NCBI RefSeq assembly: GCF_000720255.1
Contig: NZ_JOJE01000051.1
Location: forward strand, 1 to 64,000
DNA: 64,000 nucleotides
Direction: 5' to 3'
Origin: Streptomyces griseus subsp. griseus
GTDB lineage: Bacteria > Actinomycetota > Actinomycetes > Streptomycetales > Streptomycetaceae
Shown piece by piece: positions 7,832-16,418 of this stretch. Position numbers and translations under genes: made by a program. Position 1 is the first letter of the stretch, and each line of letters opens with the position of its first letter. Under the pieces are notes generated by a model. That model did no database searches. It saw nothing but the letters and a program-made list of their open reading frames with translations, and was not told the DNA's origin.

Positions 7832-8431
7832 TCAGCTGGTGCGGACGCCGAGGGCGGGGAGGATGACGGCGTCGATGTACGAGGTGAGGAAGGCCTGCGT
7901 CGGCGGCTGGTCGTCGAGCAGCGCCCGGGTGGCGAAACCGCCGACCATCATGTGCAGCAGGAAGTCCAGGGCGGGACAGTCCGCGGCGACCTCGCCCCGG
8001 TCGATGGCCCGCTGGATCACCTGGCGGAATCCGCCCATCTCCGGTTCGACGAGCTGCGCGCGGAAGGCCTGCCGGAGGTCCGGATTGTTGTGCATCGCCA
8101 TGGCGATGCCGCGCATCAGCGCCGAGTTCTGCTCGATGGCGCAGTCGTCCTCGCGCGTCATCAGGGTGTGCAGGTCGCCCCGGAGCGTGCCGGTGTCGAT
8201 GTCTTCGACGGGTCCCGGCTTGTTGTGCCTGAGCGCCTTCACCACGAGTTCGGCCTTGCCGCCCCACTGGCGGTAGAGCGTGGCCTTGCTGGAGCGGGTC
8301 CGGGCGGCGACGGCGTCCATGGTGAGGGCGTCGTAGCCGACTTCGCGGAGCAGGTCGAGCACGGCCCTGTAGAGCTCGGCCTCGCGCTCGGGCGTGATGC
8401 GACTGCGACGCGTTGTCGCGACCTCAGTCAT
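7832..8431 (-). CDS. TetR family transcriptional regulator
   Basis: A 199-aa TetR protein. The N-terminal helix-turn-helix spans about residues 17-60 and contains MDAVAARTRSSKATLYRQWG, with the typical TLYRQW recognition helix. The ligand domain follows. It is 138 bp upstream of the MMPL exporter on the same strand, so local control of that exporter is likely. A clear operator-like palindrome lies in the promoter at 8501-8515. Confidence 0.9.
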   Translation of the reverse strand: MTEVATTRRSRITPEREAELYRAVLDLLREVGYDALTMDAVAARTRSSKATLYRQWGGKAELVVKALRHNKPGPVEDIDTGTLRGDLHTLMTREDDCAIEQNSALMRGIAMAMHNNPDLRQAFRAQLVEPEMGGFRQVIQRAIDRGEVAADCPALDFLLHMMVGGFATRALLDDQPPTQAFLTSYIDAVILPALGVRTS

Positions 8432-8500
8432 GACTCACCTTCCTGCTGCGTCCGGGGTCCCGGGTTGGTACTCCATGAAGATACCCCGCCCGCCAACGAA

Positions 8501-8515
8501 ACGAAACGGTTTCGT
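8501..8515. promoter_or_regulatory. TetR operator candidate
   Basis: ACGAAAC-G-GTTTCGT is a perfect 15-bp palindrome 70 bp upstream of the tetR start, preceded by another ACGAA half-site at 8496-8500. It sits between tetR and the divergent tricorn protease gene and could control both. Confidence 0.6.
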
Positions 8516-8586
8516 ACGTGTGCTGGATCACTGAGGTGAAGAGCCCATAAGTTGACCCGTCCGTTCCGCCGGAAAAGCATGGGGAG

Positions 8587-11500
8587 GTGAGCTATCTGCG
8601 CATGCCGCACCTGAACGGTGACCTGCTGTGCTTCGTCGCCGAGGACGACCTCTGGCTGACCACGCTCGACGACCCCGGCCGCGCCTGGCGGCTGACCGTC
8701 GACCGCACCAAGGCCGGCCACCCCCGCTTCTCCCCCGACGGCCGCCACCTCGCCTACACGAGCTGGCACAGCCTCGCCCCCGAGATCCACCTGGTGCCGG
8801 TCGACGGCGGCCCGGGCCGCCGGCTCACCCACTGGGGCAGCCCCGACACCCAGGTCACCGGCTGGACACCCCCCGACGCGGAGGGCAACGCCGACATCCT
8901 CGCCGTCGCCTCCCACGGCGAGCCCTTCTCGTACTTCACCTGGGCCTACAAGGTCACCACCGACGGCGACCCCGGCCGCAAGCTGCCCTGGGGCCCCGCC
9001 TCCGACATCCAGGTCGCCGACATCGCGGGCGAGCGCAAGACCCTGCTGCTCACCGGCACCCCACCGCACGAACCCGCCTCCTGGAAGCGCTACCGGGGCG
9101 GCGCCACGGGCCGGCTGTGGCTGCACGGCGAACGGCTCCTCGCCGGCCTCGGCGGCCATCTGCACTCCCCCCTCTTCGTCGGCGGCCGGATCGCCTTCCT
9201 CTCCGACCACGAAGGCGTCGGCAACCTCTACTCCTGCGCCCACGACGGCTCCGACCTGCGCCGACACACCGACCACGACGCCTTCTACGCCCGGCACGCC
9301 GCCAGCGACGGCACGCGCGTGGTCTACCAGTGCGCCGGCGACCTGTGGATCGTCGACGACCTGTCCCCCGAGTCCGTGCCGCGCCGGCTCGACGTCCGGC
9401 TGAGCGGGCCGCGCGCCGGGCGCCGCCCCCACCAGATCCCGGCCGCGCAGCACGTGGACGGCCTGTCGGTGGACGAGACAGGACGGGCCAGTGCCGTCGT
9501 CGTCCGCGGCAGCCTGTACTGGCTGACCCACCGCGACGGTCCCGCCCGCACCCTCATCGACACCCCCGGCGTCCGCATCCGGCTCCCGGAGATGCTCGGC
9601 GCCCGTGGCCAGGTCGCCTACGTCACCGACGCGGACGGCGAGGACGCCGTCGAGATCGCCCAGCTGCCCCGCGCGACCGGCGCCCGCGAGCCGCGCCGGC
9701 TGGCCCGCGGAAAGCTGGGCCGGGTCCTGGAGCTAGTCTGCGACCCCCAGGGCGAGCGACTCGCCCTCGCCTCCCACGACGGGCGGCTGCTGCTGCTCGG
9801 TACGGACGACGAGTCCGACGGCGAGGTGACCGAGCTGATCCGGTCGATCAACGGACCGGTGCGCGACCTCGCCTTCTCCCCGGACGGGGCATGGCTGACC
9901 TGGTCGCACCCGGGGATCGGACGGTCGCTGCGCCAAATCAAGATGGCGCGCGTCTCCACGGCCCCCGACGACGACTCCCTGGTGGTCGACGTCACCAACG
10001 GCCGCTTCGAGGACGAGAACCCGGTCTTCACCAGGGACGGCCGCTACCTCGCCTTCCTCTCCTGGCGCGGCTTCGACCCGGTGTACGACGTCCACACCGG
10101 CGACCTCTCCTTCCCGCTCGGCTGCCGCCCCTACCTGGTGCCCCTGTCCTCCGCGACCCCCTCCCCCTTCGCCCTGAACCCCGAGGGCCGCCCGGCCGCG
10201 GGCGGCCTGGACCCCGCCGAGGACGGAGAGGGCGGCGACGGCACGGTGACCGTGGAGGTGGAGGGACTGGAGAGCCGGGTGACACCGTTCCCGGTCGCCG
10301 CCTCCAAGTACTCGGCGCTGTACCCGGTCGCGGGCGGCGGGCTGGTCTGGTTGCGCTGGCCGATCTCGGGCGCGCTCGGGGAGACCTTCGCCAACCCGGA
10401 CGACACCACCGGCCGCCCGACCCTGGAGGGCTTCAACATCACCAAGGCGAAGAAGTCCGAACTCGTCGAGCACCTCGACTGGTTCGCGGTCAGCGGGGAC
10501 GGCACCCAGCTCGTCGTGGTCGACGAGGGCGACCTGCGGGCCGTACCGTCCACGGAGTCCGGCGACTCCGACAGCACCGTCTGGATCGACCTGCGACGCA
10601 TTCTCCACCAGGCCGACCCGGGCGCCGAGTGGCGCCAGTCGTACGAGGAGGCCGGGCGACTGATCCGCGCCTACTTCTGGGACCCCGGGATGTGCGGCAT
10701 CGACTGGGACGCGGTCCTCGACCAGTACCGGCCACTCGTCGAACGGGTCGCCTCCCCCGACGAGTTCGCCGACCTGCTGCGTGAGGTGCTGGGCGAACTG
10801 GGCACCTCCCACGCCTACGTCAGCGCCGCCCGCCGCAACGAGGGCCCGCAGCACTACCAGCGCCGACAGGGCCTCCTCGGCGCCAACTTCGTCCGCAGGG
10901 ACGGCCGATGGGCCGTCCGCCGCATCCTGGCCGGCGACTCCTCCGACTCCAAGGCCCGCTCCCCGCTGGCCGGCACCGGCATTCGCGAGGGCGCGATCCT
11001 CACCCACGTGGACGGACGCCCCGTGGACCCGGTCACCGGCCCCTACCCGCTGCTCGCGGGCGCGGGCGGTACGACCGTGGAGCTCACGTTCGCCCCGGCG
11101 GACGGCGAGAACGGGCCCCCTCGCCGGGTGGCAGTGGTACCCCTCGTCGACGAGCGGCCGCTGCGCTACCAGGACTGGGTCGCCAAACGCCGTGCTGTCG
11201 TACGGGAGTTGAGCGGCGGCCGCTGCGGCTACCTGCACATCCCGGACATGGGCGGCTCCGGCTGGGCCCAGTTCAACCGCGACCTGCGCATGGAGGTCTC
11301 CCGGCCCGCGCTGATCGTGGACGTACGCGGCAACGCGGGCGGCCACATCAGCGAACTCGTCGTCGAGAAACTCACCCGCACCATCCTGGGCTGGGACCTC
11401 ACCCGCGACGCCCAACCGGTGTCCTACACATCGAACGCCCCGCGCGGCCCCGTCGTCGCCCTCGCCGACGAAGCGACCTCCTCCGACGGCGACATGATCA

Positions 11501-11847
11501 CCGCCGCCTTCAAACTCCTCAACCTCGGCCCCGTCGTGGGCCAGCGCACCTGGGGCGGCGTCGTCGGCATGACCGGACGCCACCAGCTCGGCGACGGCAC
11601 GGTGATCACCGTACCCATGAACGCGGCCTGGTTCGACGCGTACGGCTGGTCCATCGAGAACAAGGGCGTCGCCCCCGACGTGGAAATCCTCCGCACCCCC
11701 CTCGACTGGGCCGAGGGCCGCCACGCCCAACTCTCCGACGCGGTCTACCTGGCCCTGGAACTCCTGGACTCCAACCCCCCGGCCACCCCACCCGACCACC
11801 ACAACATCCCGAACAGAGCAAGACCAAAGCTCCCCCCGCGCCACTGA
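8587..11847 (+). CDS. Tricorn protease homologue (S41 peptidase)
   Basis: A 1086-aa cytosolic protease of the tricorn family. The N-terminal half is a WD40-like beta-propeller (repeated FSPDGRHLAYTS and FSPDGAWLTWS blocks) that gates substrates; the second half holds a PDZ domain and the S41 catalytic core. Catalytic residues line up with archaeal tricorn: Ser741-His742 in LGTSHAYV, nucleophile Ser966 in TSSDGDM, and Glu1024 in ENKGVAPD. Tricorn degrades oligopeptides left by the proteasome, which actinobacteria also have. The GTG start is directly preceded by GGGGAGG with almost no spacing, so it may be leaderless or start at the ATG at 8602. Confidence 0.93.
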   Translation: MSYLRMPHLNGDLLCFVAEDDLWLTTLDDPGRAWRLTVDRTKAGHPRFSPDGRHLAYTSWHSLAPEIHLVPVDGGPGRRLTHWGSPDTQVTGWTPPDAEGNADILAVASHGEPFSYFTWAYKVTTDGDPGRKLPWGPASDIQVADIAGERKTLLLTGTPPHEPASWKRYRGGATGRLWLHGERLLAGLGGHLHSPLFVGGRIAFLSDHEGVGNLYSCAHDGSDLRRHTDHDAFYARHAASDGTRVVYQCAGDLWIVDDLSPESVPRRLDVRLSGPRAGRRPHQIPAAQHVDGLSVDETGRASAVVVRGSLYWLTHRDGPARTLIDTPGVRIRLPEMLGARGQVAYVTDADGEDAVEIAQLPRATGAREPRRLARGKLGRVLELVCDPQGERLALASHDGRLLLLGTDDESDGEVTELIRSINGPVRDLAFSPDGAWLTWSHPGIGRSLRQIKMARVSTAPDDDSLVVDVTNGRFEDENPVFTRDGRYLAFLSWRGFDPVYDVHTGDLSFPLGCRPYLVPLSSATPSPFALNPEGRPAAGGLDPAEDGEGGDGTVTVEVEGLESRVTPFPVAASKYSALYPVAGGGLVWLRWPISGALGETFANPDDTTGRPTLEGFNITKAKKSELVEHLDWFAVSGDGTQLVVVDEGDLRAVPSTESGDSDSTVWIDLRRILHQADPGAEWRQSYEEAGRLIRAYFWDPGMCGIDWDAVLDQYRPLVERVASPDEFADLLREVLGELGTSHAYVSAARRNEGPQHYQRRQGLLGANFVRRDGRWAVRRILAGDSSDSKARSPLAGTGIREGAILTHVDGRPVDPVTGPYPLLAGAGGTTVELTFAPADGENGPPRRVAVVPLVDERPLRYQDWVAKRRAVVRELSGGRCGYLHIPDMGGSGWAQFNRDLRMEVSRPALIVDVRGNAGGHISELVVEKLTRTILGWDLTRDAQPVSYTSNAPRGPVVALADEATSSDGDMITAAFKLLNLGPVVGQRTWGGVVGMTGRHQLGDGTVITVPMNAAWFDAYGWSIENKGVAPDVEILRTPLDWAEGRHAQLSDAVYLALELLDSNPPATPPDHHNIPNRARPKLPPRH

Positions 11848-11885
11848 GGACGTGGGGCGACCTGGCGGCTCGGGGCGCCGGCAAC

Positions 11886-11938
11886 TCCCTCAGGGGCGCG
11901 GGGAACTGCGCGACAAGCCCCCACAAACCCGCACCCGA
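11886..11938 (+). repeat. Streptomyces interspersed intergenic repeat
   Basis: The stretch beginning CTCAGGGGCGCGGGGAACTG and ending in a CCCGCACCCGA block matches, from memory, a dispersed intergenic element that many Streptomyces genomes carry in large numbers. Here it lies just after the tricorn gene and before a strong hairpin. Confidence 0.55.
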
Positions 11939-11965
11939 CAACGCGTCCCCCAATCCCAAGCAAAA

Positions 11966-12002
11966 CGTGGGGCACCCTCACAAGAAGAGAGGGCACCCCA
12001 CG
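11966..12002. terminator. Strong terminator hairpin
   Basis: A 14-bp perfect stem: CGTGGGGCACCCTC at 11966-11979 pairs with GAGGGCACCCCACG at 11989-12002. On the minus strand it is followed by TTTTG, fitting a terminator for the small gene at 12030-12242; it also stops tricorn transcripts from the other side. Confidence 0.75.
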
Positions 12003-12029
12003 CTTCACGGCTCAAGCCGAGCGCAGCGG

Positions 12030-12242
12030 CTAAGCGTCGTAGTCCTGCGCGAAGCGCTCCTCGTCCTCGCGCTGGTGCCGCTCGCGCTCACTGTCCTCCT
12101 CGCGGCGCCCGCGCTCGGGACGCTCACCGCGCTCCGGACGCTCGCCGCGCTGACCGGCACGCTCCCTGGCCTGGTCCATCTTCTCCCGGCCCTGCTCCTG
12201 CCGCTGCTCGGACTTCTCCTGGAACTTGTCCTTCATGCCCAT
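12030..12242 (-). CDS. Small highly charged conserved protein, 70 aa
   Basis: The protein begins MGMKDKFQEKSEQRQEQGRE and is almost entirely Glu, Arg, Gln and Asp, with no hydrophobic core. It is predicted to be disordered or a long single helix. A GGAG stands 11 bases before the ATG and a strong terminator follows the stop, so it looks like a genuine monocistronic gene. Similar small charged proteins occur in other Streptomyces, as I remember, but no function is known to me. The ERPERGERPERGRR part is a short internal repeat. Confidence 0.6.
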   Translation of the reverse strand: MGMKDKFQEKSEQRQEQGREKMDQARERAGQRGERPERGERPERGRREEDSERERHQREDEERFAQDYDA

Positions 12243-12330
12243 GTGGGTTCACTCCCGTAGTGGGTGTCGGCTTGGCCCCTGGGTGGGACCTCGACCAGAT
12301 TCACACGCCACGACTACCCACGCATTTCGA

Positions 12331-13215
12331 TCAACTACGCTGCGTAGCGCGGGCCTCCTCATCGGCCGCCCCACCTGCGCCGACGAGTCCCGTACGCATC
12401 CCCTGAAGGCGGGGCGCGAACCGCTTCATCTCCCGCTGGCCGACCGTCCCGATGATGCCGGGGAGGTATCCGCGCACCCCCTGCATCCCGCGCAGCCACC
12501 ACTGCCCGTACACATGGCTCGACCGCCGCTCGATCCCCGCCACGAGCCGGTCCACCGCGGGCCCCAGCGGATAGGTCTTGCCGGCCGGCCACGGCAGCCG
12601 CTGCCGCAGCTCCCGCATGACGTCCTCGCGGTCGGCCCCGCGCACCATGTCGGTGTCGGTCCACGACAGGTAACCCACGCCCACCTTCACGCCCTTGTAG
12701 CCGACCTCGGCGCGCAGACTGTGCGCGTACGCCTCCACGCCCGACTTGGACGCGCAGTACGCCGTCATCATCGGCGCCGGGGTGATCGCGGCGAGGGAGG
12801 CGATCTGGAGCAGGTAACCCCGGCTCTCCGTGAGCACCGGCAGGAACGCGCGGGCCGTCACCGCCGAGCCGATGAGGTTGACCTCGATCACCCGCCGCCA
12901 CGCCTCCGGGTCGGAGTCGGCGAAGGGCCCGCCGGTCGCGACGCCCGCGTTGGCAACCACGATGTCGACCTTCCCGAACCGTTCCTTGACCTCGCCGGCG
13001 ACCCGGGCCATCGCCTCGTGGTCGGTGACGTCGGCGTACCAGTGGGCACTGTCCGTGTGCAGCCGCTCGGAGACCTGCTTGAGCGCGTCCGGCTCCAGAC
13101 CGACCAGCGCCACCATCGCGCCGCGCGCCGACAGCTTGCGGGCCAGCAACTCACCGACCCCGCGCGCCGCACCGGTGACGACCGCGACCTGCCCTTCGAG
13201 GCTCACCCTGCTCAT
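12331..13215 (-). CDS. Short-chain dehydrogenase/reductase
   Basis: A 294-aa classical SDR. TGAARGVG (residues 14-21) binds the dinucleotide, NAG is at 89-91, and the catalytic set is Ser140, Tyr153 and Lys157 (YCASK). The ATG at 13215 overlaps the stop of the hydrolase gene upstream by four bases and has AGGAGG before it, so it is the third gene of an operon with the hydrolase and the monooxygenase. The C-terminal 60 residues extend beyond the Rossmann fold, as in SDRs acting on lipids. It probably oxidises or reduces a product of the other two enzymes. Confidence 0.9.
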   Translation of the reverse strand: MSRVSLEGQVAVVTGAARGVGELLARKLSARGAMVALVGLEPDALKQVSERLHTDSAHWYADVTDHEAMARVAGEVKERFGKVDIVVANAGVATGGPFADSDPEAWRRVIEVNLIGSAVTARAFLPVLTESRGYLLQIASLAAITPAPMMTAYCASKSGVEAYAHSLRAEVGYKGVKVGVGYLSWTDTDMVRGADREDVMRELRQRLPWPAGKTYPLGPAVDRLVAGIERRSSHVYGQWWLRGMQGVRGYLPGIIGTVGQREMKRFAPRLQGMRTGLVGAGGAADEEARATQRS

Positions 13216-14129
13216 GCGCCCTCCTTGATCCCTACGTAGGTGGTGCCGAGTTCGCGGACGATACGGGTCACCGTGCCGGGCGCCTCGACGGGTGTCATGT
13301 GGCCGGCCCCGGGGAGCTCGGTGAGCCCGACGCAGCGCGGCAGCGCGGCCACCAGCGCGCGGGCTTGCACCGGTGGCGTCAGCCGGTCTGCCGTGCCCAC
13401 GACGACCGCCGTCGGCACGGTCAACTCCCGTACCGCGTGATCGAGGTCGAGCAGTTCGAGCACGGCCGCCCAGGCATGGCGGACTCGGCGCGGGCAGGCG
13501 TGCACGATCCGCGCGCACGCCTCGACCATGTGCGGGGCCGAACCCGGGCCCATGGTCCCGTACTTGAGGATCCGCCTGGCCAGGGGCGTGACCGGGCCGA
13601 GCGGCGCCCTCGACCCGAGGATGTGCCGGGTCAGCCAGGTCCGCAACCGCCCGGCCCGGATCGGCACCACGGTCGACTCGGCGACCAGCGCCGAACTGCC
13701 CGTGCTGCACAGCAGGACGGCCGCCGCGTGCTCCCGGAAACCGGGCCGCGCCGCGGCCGCCATCACCGTCATGCCGCCCATGGAGTGACCGGCGATCACC
13801 GCCTTCTCCCCCGGCGCGAGCGTCGCGTCCAGGACGGCCACCAGGTCGTCGGCCAGCGCGTCCGTGCTGCACACCGGGCTCACCGGGCTGCGTCCGTGGC
13901 CGCGCTGGTCGTAGGCGACGACCCGGTGGTCGACGGCCAGGTCACGGATCTGGGCCGCCCAGAACGCGGTCGAGCAGGTCCAGCCGTGCGCGAGGACGAC
14001 GGCGGGCGCGCCTTCGGGGCCGTGCACCTCGACGTGCAGCAGGGCACCGTCGACGGAGACGGCGGTGAGCTCACGGGTGGGAGTGGGCGGGGCGTAGGGA
14101 CCGGAGGAGACGGCGGAGAAGCGGCTCAC
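13212..14129 (-). CDS. Alpha/beta hydrolase
   Basis: A 305-aa hydrolase. The oxyanion region HGW is at residues 49-51, the nucleophile elbow GHSMGG puts Ser116 in place, and GAGHMTP near the C-terminus supplies the catalytic His. The GTG start at 14129 overlaps the monooxygenase stop by four bases, and its own stop overlaps the SDR start, so the three are translationally coupled. With a Baeyer-Villiger-type partner, ester hydrolysis is the natural role. Confidence 0.88.
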   Translation of the reverse strand: MSRFSAVSSGPYAPPTPTRELTAVSVDGALLHVEVHGPEGAPAVVLAHGWTCSTAFWAAQIRDLAVDHRVVAYDQRGHGRSPVSPVCSTDALADDLVAVLDATLAPGEKAVIAGHSMGGMTVMAAAARPGFREHAAAVLLCSTGSSALVAESTVVPIRAGRLRTWLTRHILGSRAPLGPVTPLARRILKYGTMGPGSAPHMVEACARIVHACPRRVRHAWAAVLELLDLDHAVRELTVPTAVVVGTADRLTPPVQARALVAALPRCVGLTELPGAGHMTPVEAPGTVTRIVRELGTTYVGIKEGA

Positions 14130-15622
14130 GCGGTCACCGCTTCCCGGGGAACGGACACGCGCAGCACCTCGTACTCCGTGAGGTCCACCCGCCGGGTGGC
14201 CCGGCGGAACTCGCTCGTCGTCCCGGGCCAGATCGTCGTGTTGCGCCCACTGGCGTCCAGGTACCAGCTGGTGCAGCCGCCGGTGTTCCACACCGTGCGC
14301 TTCATCCGCCCCTGCACCCGCTGGTTCCAGGCGCGCACCGCGCCGGGGCGGGCGTCGAGGGCGGCCCGGCCGCCGAGGACGTCCAACTGCCGTACGAAGT
14401 CGGCCATGTAGTTCAGCTGGGACTCGATGATCAGGATCATCGAGGAGTTCCCGAGGCCGGTGTTGGGCCCGATGATCGACAGCCAGTTGGGGAAGCCGGC
14501 CGCCGAGGCACCGCGCAGGGCCTGCATGCCGTCCCCGCCCTGCCACGCCTCCGCGAGGGTGCGCCCATCCGCGCCGACCACCCGCTCGGCGATCGGCATG
14601 TCGGTGACGTGGAAGCCCGTGCCGAAGACGATGACGTCGGCCTCGGCCTCGCTGCCGTCGGCGGCGACGAGGGTGGAGCCGCGGACCTCGGCGAGACCAC
14701 TGGCGACGACGTCGACGTTGGGCCGGGTGAGCGCCGGGTAGTACGTGCTCGACAGCAGGATCCGCTTGCAGCCGATGCGGTAGTCGGGGGTGAGCTTGGC
14801 GCGCAGGGCCGGGTCCTTGATCGCGCGGGCCATGTTCCCCCTGGCGAGTCGCTCCACGAAGCCGAGTGAGTCGGGGTGCTTGGTGAACGCCTGAACCTGC
14901 GCCTCCCGGATGCCCCACAGCAGCCCGCGCCGCAACCGGGTGGTCAAGGGCAGCCGGCTGTGCACCCACCGCTCGGCCTCGCCGATCGCCCGGTCCACGC
15001 GGGGCATCACCCACGGCGGGGTCCGCTGGAAGAGGGTGAGGCGGCCGACCTCGGGCTGGATGGACGGCACGATCTGGATCGCGGAGGCCCCGGTCCCCAC
15101 CACGGCGACCCGCTTGCCGCGCAGGTCGTGGTCGTGGTCCCAGCGGGCGGAGTGGAAGACCTTGCCGGGGAAGGAGTCGAGGCCCGGGATGTCCGGAATC
15201 CTCGGGTCGGACAGCGGCCCGGTGGCGGAGACGACGACGTCGGCGCAGAGATTGCCGCTGCTGGTCTCGATGTCCCAGCACAGCCGTCCCGCGTCCCAGG
15301 TCATCCGCTTCACCTCGGAGTCGAAGCGGAGGTGCGAGCGCAGCCGGAAGACGTCGGTGACGTGCTCCAGGTAGGCGCGGATGTGTTCCTGGCCGGAGAA
15401 GGTGCGCGGCCAGTCCGGGTTGGGCGCGAAGGAGAAGGAGTACAGGTGGGACGGCACGTCACAGGCGCACCCCGGGTAGCTGTTGTCCCGCCAGGTGCCG
15501 CCGACGCTGCCGGCGCGTTCGAGCACGACGAAGTCCGTGACGCCCTCGCGGCGCAGCCGTACGGCGGCCCCGAGCCCCCCGAACCCGGACCCGATCACCG
15601 CCACCCGCACATGCTCGGTCAT
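14126..15622 (-). CDS. Flavin-containing / Baeyer-Villiger-type monooxygenase
   Basis: A 498-aa NAD(P)H- and FAD-dependent monooxygenase. GSGFGG at 11-16 binds FAD, GTGASA at 176-181 binds NADPH, and FPGKVFHSARWD at 151-162 is the Baeyer-Villiger fingerprint (FxGxxxHxxxW). It would insert oxygen next to a ketone to form an ester that the following hydrolase could cleave. It is the first gene of the three-gene operon and faces a merR gene 142 bp away. Confidence 0.9.
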   Translation of the reverse strand: MTEHVRVAVIGSGFGGLGAAVRLRREGVTDFVVLERAGSVGGTWRDNSYPGCACDVPSHLYSFSFAPNPDWPRTFSGQEHIRAYLEHVTDVFRLRSHLRFDSEVKRMTWDAGRLCWDIETSSGNLCADVVVSATGPLSDPRIPDIPGLDSFPGKVFHSARWDHDHDLRGKRVAVVGTGASAIQIVPSIQPEVGRLTLFQRTPPWVMPRVDRAIGEAERWVHSRLPLTTRLRRGLLWGIREAQVQAFTKHPDSLGFVERLARGNMARAIKDPALRAKLTPDYRIGCKRILLSSTYYPALTRPNVDVVASGLAEVRGSTLVAADGSEAEADVIVFGTGFHVTDMPIAERVVGADGRTLAEAWQGGDGMQALRGASAAGFPNWLSIIGPNTGLGNSSMILIIESQLNYMADFVRQLDVLGGRAALDARPGAVRAWNQRVQGRMKRTVWNTGGCTSWYLDASGRNTTIWPGTTSEFRRATRRVDLTEYEVLRVSVPREAVTA

Positions 15623-15649
15623 CCCGCCGCCTCCTTGCCCTGTGACTCT

Positions 15650-15665
15650 GCCAGTGAACGCTGGC
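15650..15665. promoter_or_regulatory. Candidate operator between monooxygenase and merR
   Basis: GCCAG-TGAACG-CTGGC is a perfect inverted repeat in the divergent gap, 27 bp upstream of the monooxygenase start. Binding by the MerR protein is inferred from position only. Confidence 0.4.
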
Positions 15666-15764
15666 GCAATGGGAGCGTAGGGCAGCGCCGTACCGATGGG
15701 TAGGGGTCGTGCGAGGGAAAGTAACCGGCGGTACGCGCCCAGAGACAGGCCCTAGGCTGCTGAC

Positions 15765-16418
15765 GTGGCAGAAGACGGCGAACGACGCGAGTACCGCATG
15801 GAGGAGCTGGCCCGGCTGGCCGGCATCACGGTGCGCACCCTGCGCTTCTACCGCGAACGCAAACTGATCCCGCCGCCCCGCCGCGAGGGCCGTATCGCCT
15901 GGTACGACGACCACCACCTGGCCCGCCTGCGCACCATCTCCGCGCTGCTGGAACGCGGCCACACCCTGAACGGCATCGCGGAGTTGGCGGAGGCCTTCGA
16001 CCACGGCCGGGGCGTCGGCGACCTCCTGGGCATGGACGTCCCCACCGAGGAGATCCCGGTCCGCCTCACCCCCGAAGAACTCGCCGACCACTACGCGGGC
16101 GAGGTCACCCCGGAGAACCTCGCCGCCGCGATGGAGCTCGGCTACCTGGGCATCGACGGCGAGGAGGTCGTCCACATCAGCCGCCGCCTCCTGGACGTCT
16201 CCTCCGCCCTGGTCCGCGAGGGCATCCCCCTCGCCGACATCCTCACCGCCGGCCGCCACGTCCGCGAACACGCCGACGCCCTCGCCGAACTCTTCACCGA
16301 CCTCATCCTCCGCCACGCCCCCGAGGACGACGTCCAACGCCTCCGCCCCCTGGCCCGCAGCGTCATGGAGGCGGAACTGTCCCTGGCCCTGGACCGCAGG
16401 ATGCGCAAGGCGCCCTAG
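15765..16418 (+). CDS. MerR family transcriptional regulator
   Basis: A 217-aa MerR protein. The winged helix-turn-helix at residues 8-75 contains MEELARLAGITVRTLRFYRE, the MerR signature. The C-terminal part has no metal-binding Cys pair, so it more likely senses an organic ligand. A -10 box TAGGCT at 15753-15758 lies seven bases before the GTG, and no ribosome site is seen, so the mRNA is probably leaderless. It is divergent from the monooxygenase operon, its likely target. The last four bases overlap the convergent exonuclease gene. Confidence 0.88.
   Translation: MAEDGERREYRMEELARLAGITVRTLRFYRERKLIPPPRREGRIAWYDDHHLARLRTISALLERGHTLNGIAELAEAFDHGRGVGDLLGMDVPTEEIPVRLTPEELADHYAGEVTPENLAAAMELGYLGIDGEEVVHISRRLLDVSSALVREGIPLADILTAGRHVREHADALAELFTDLILRHAPEDDVQRLRPLARSVMEAELSLALDRRMRKAP

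Noticed and set aside
12335..12347. CTACGC-T-GCGTAG palindrome
   Set aside because: It lies in the last codons of the SDR gene and has no promoter context.
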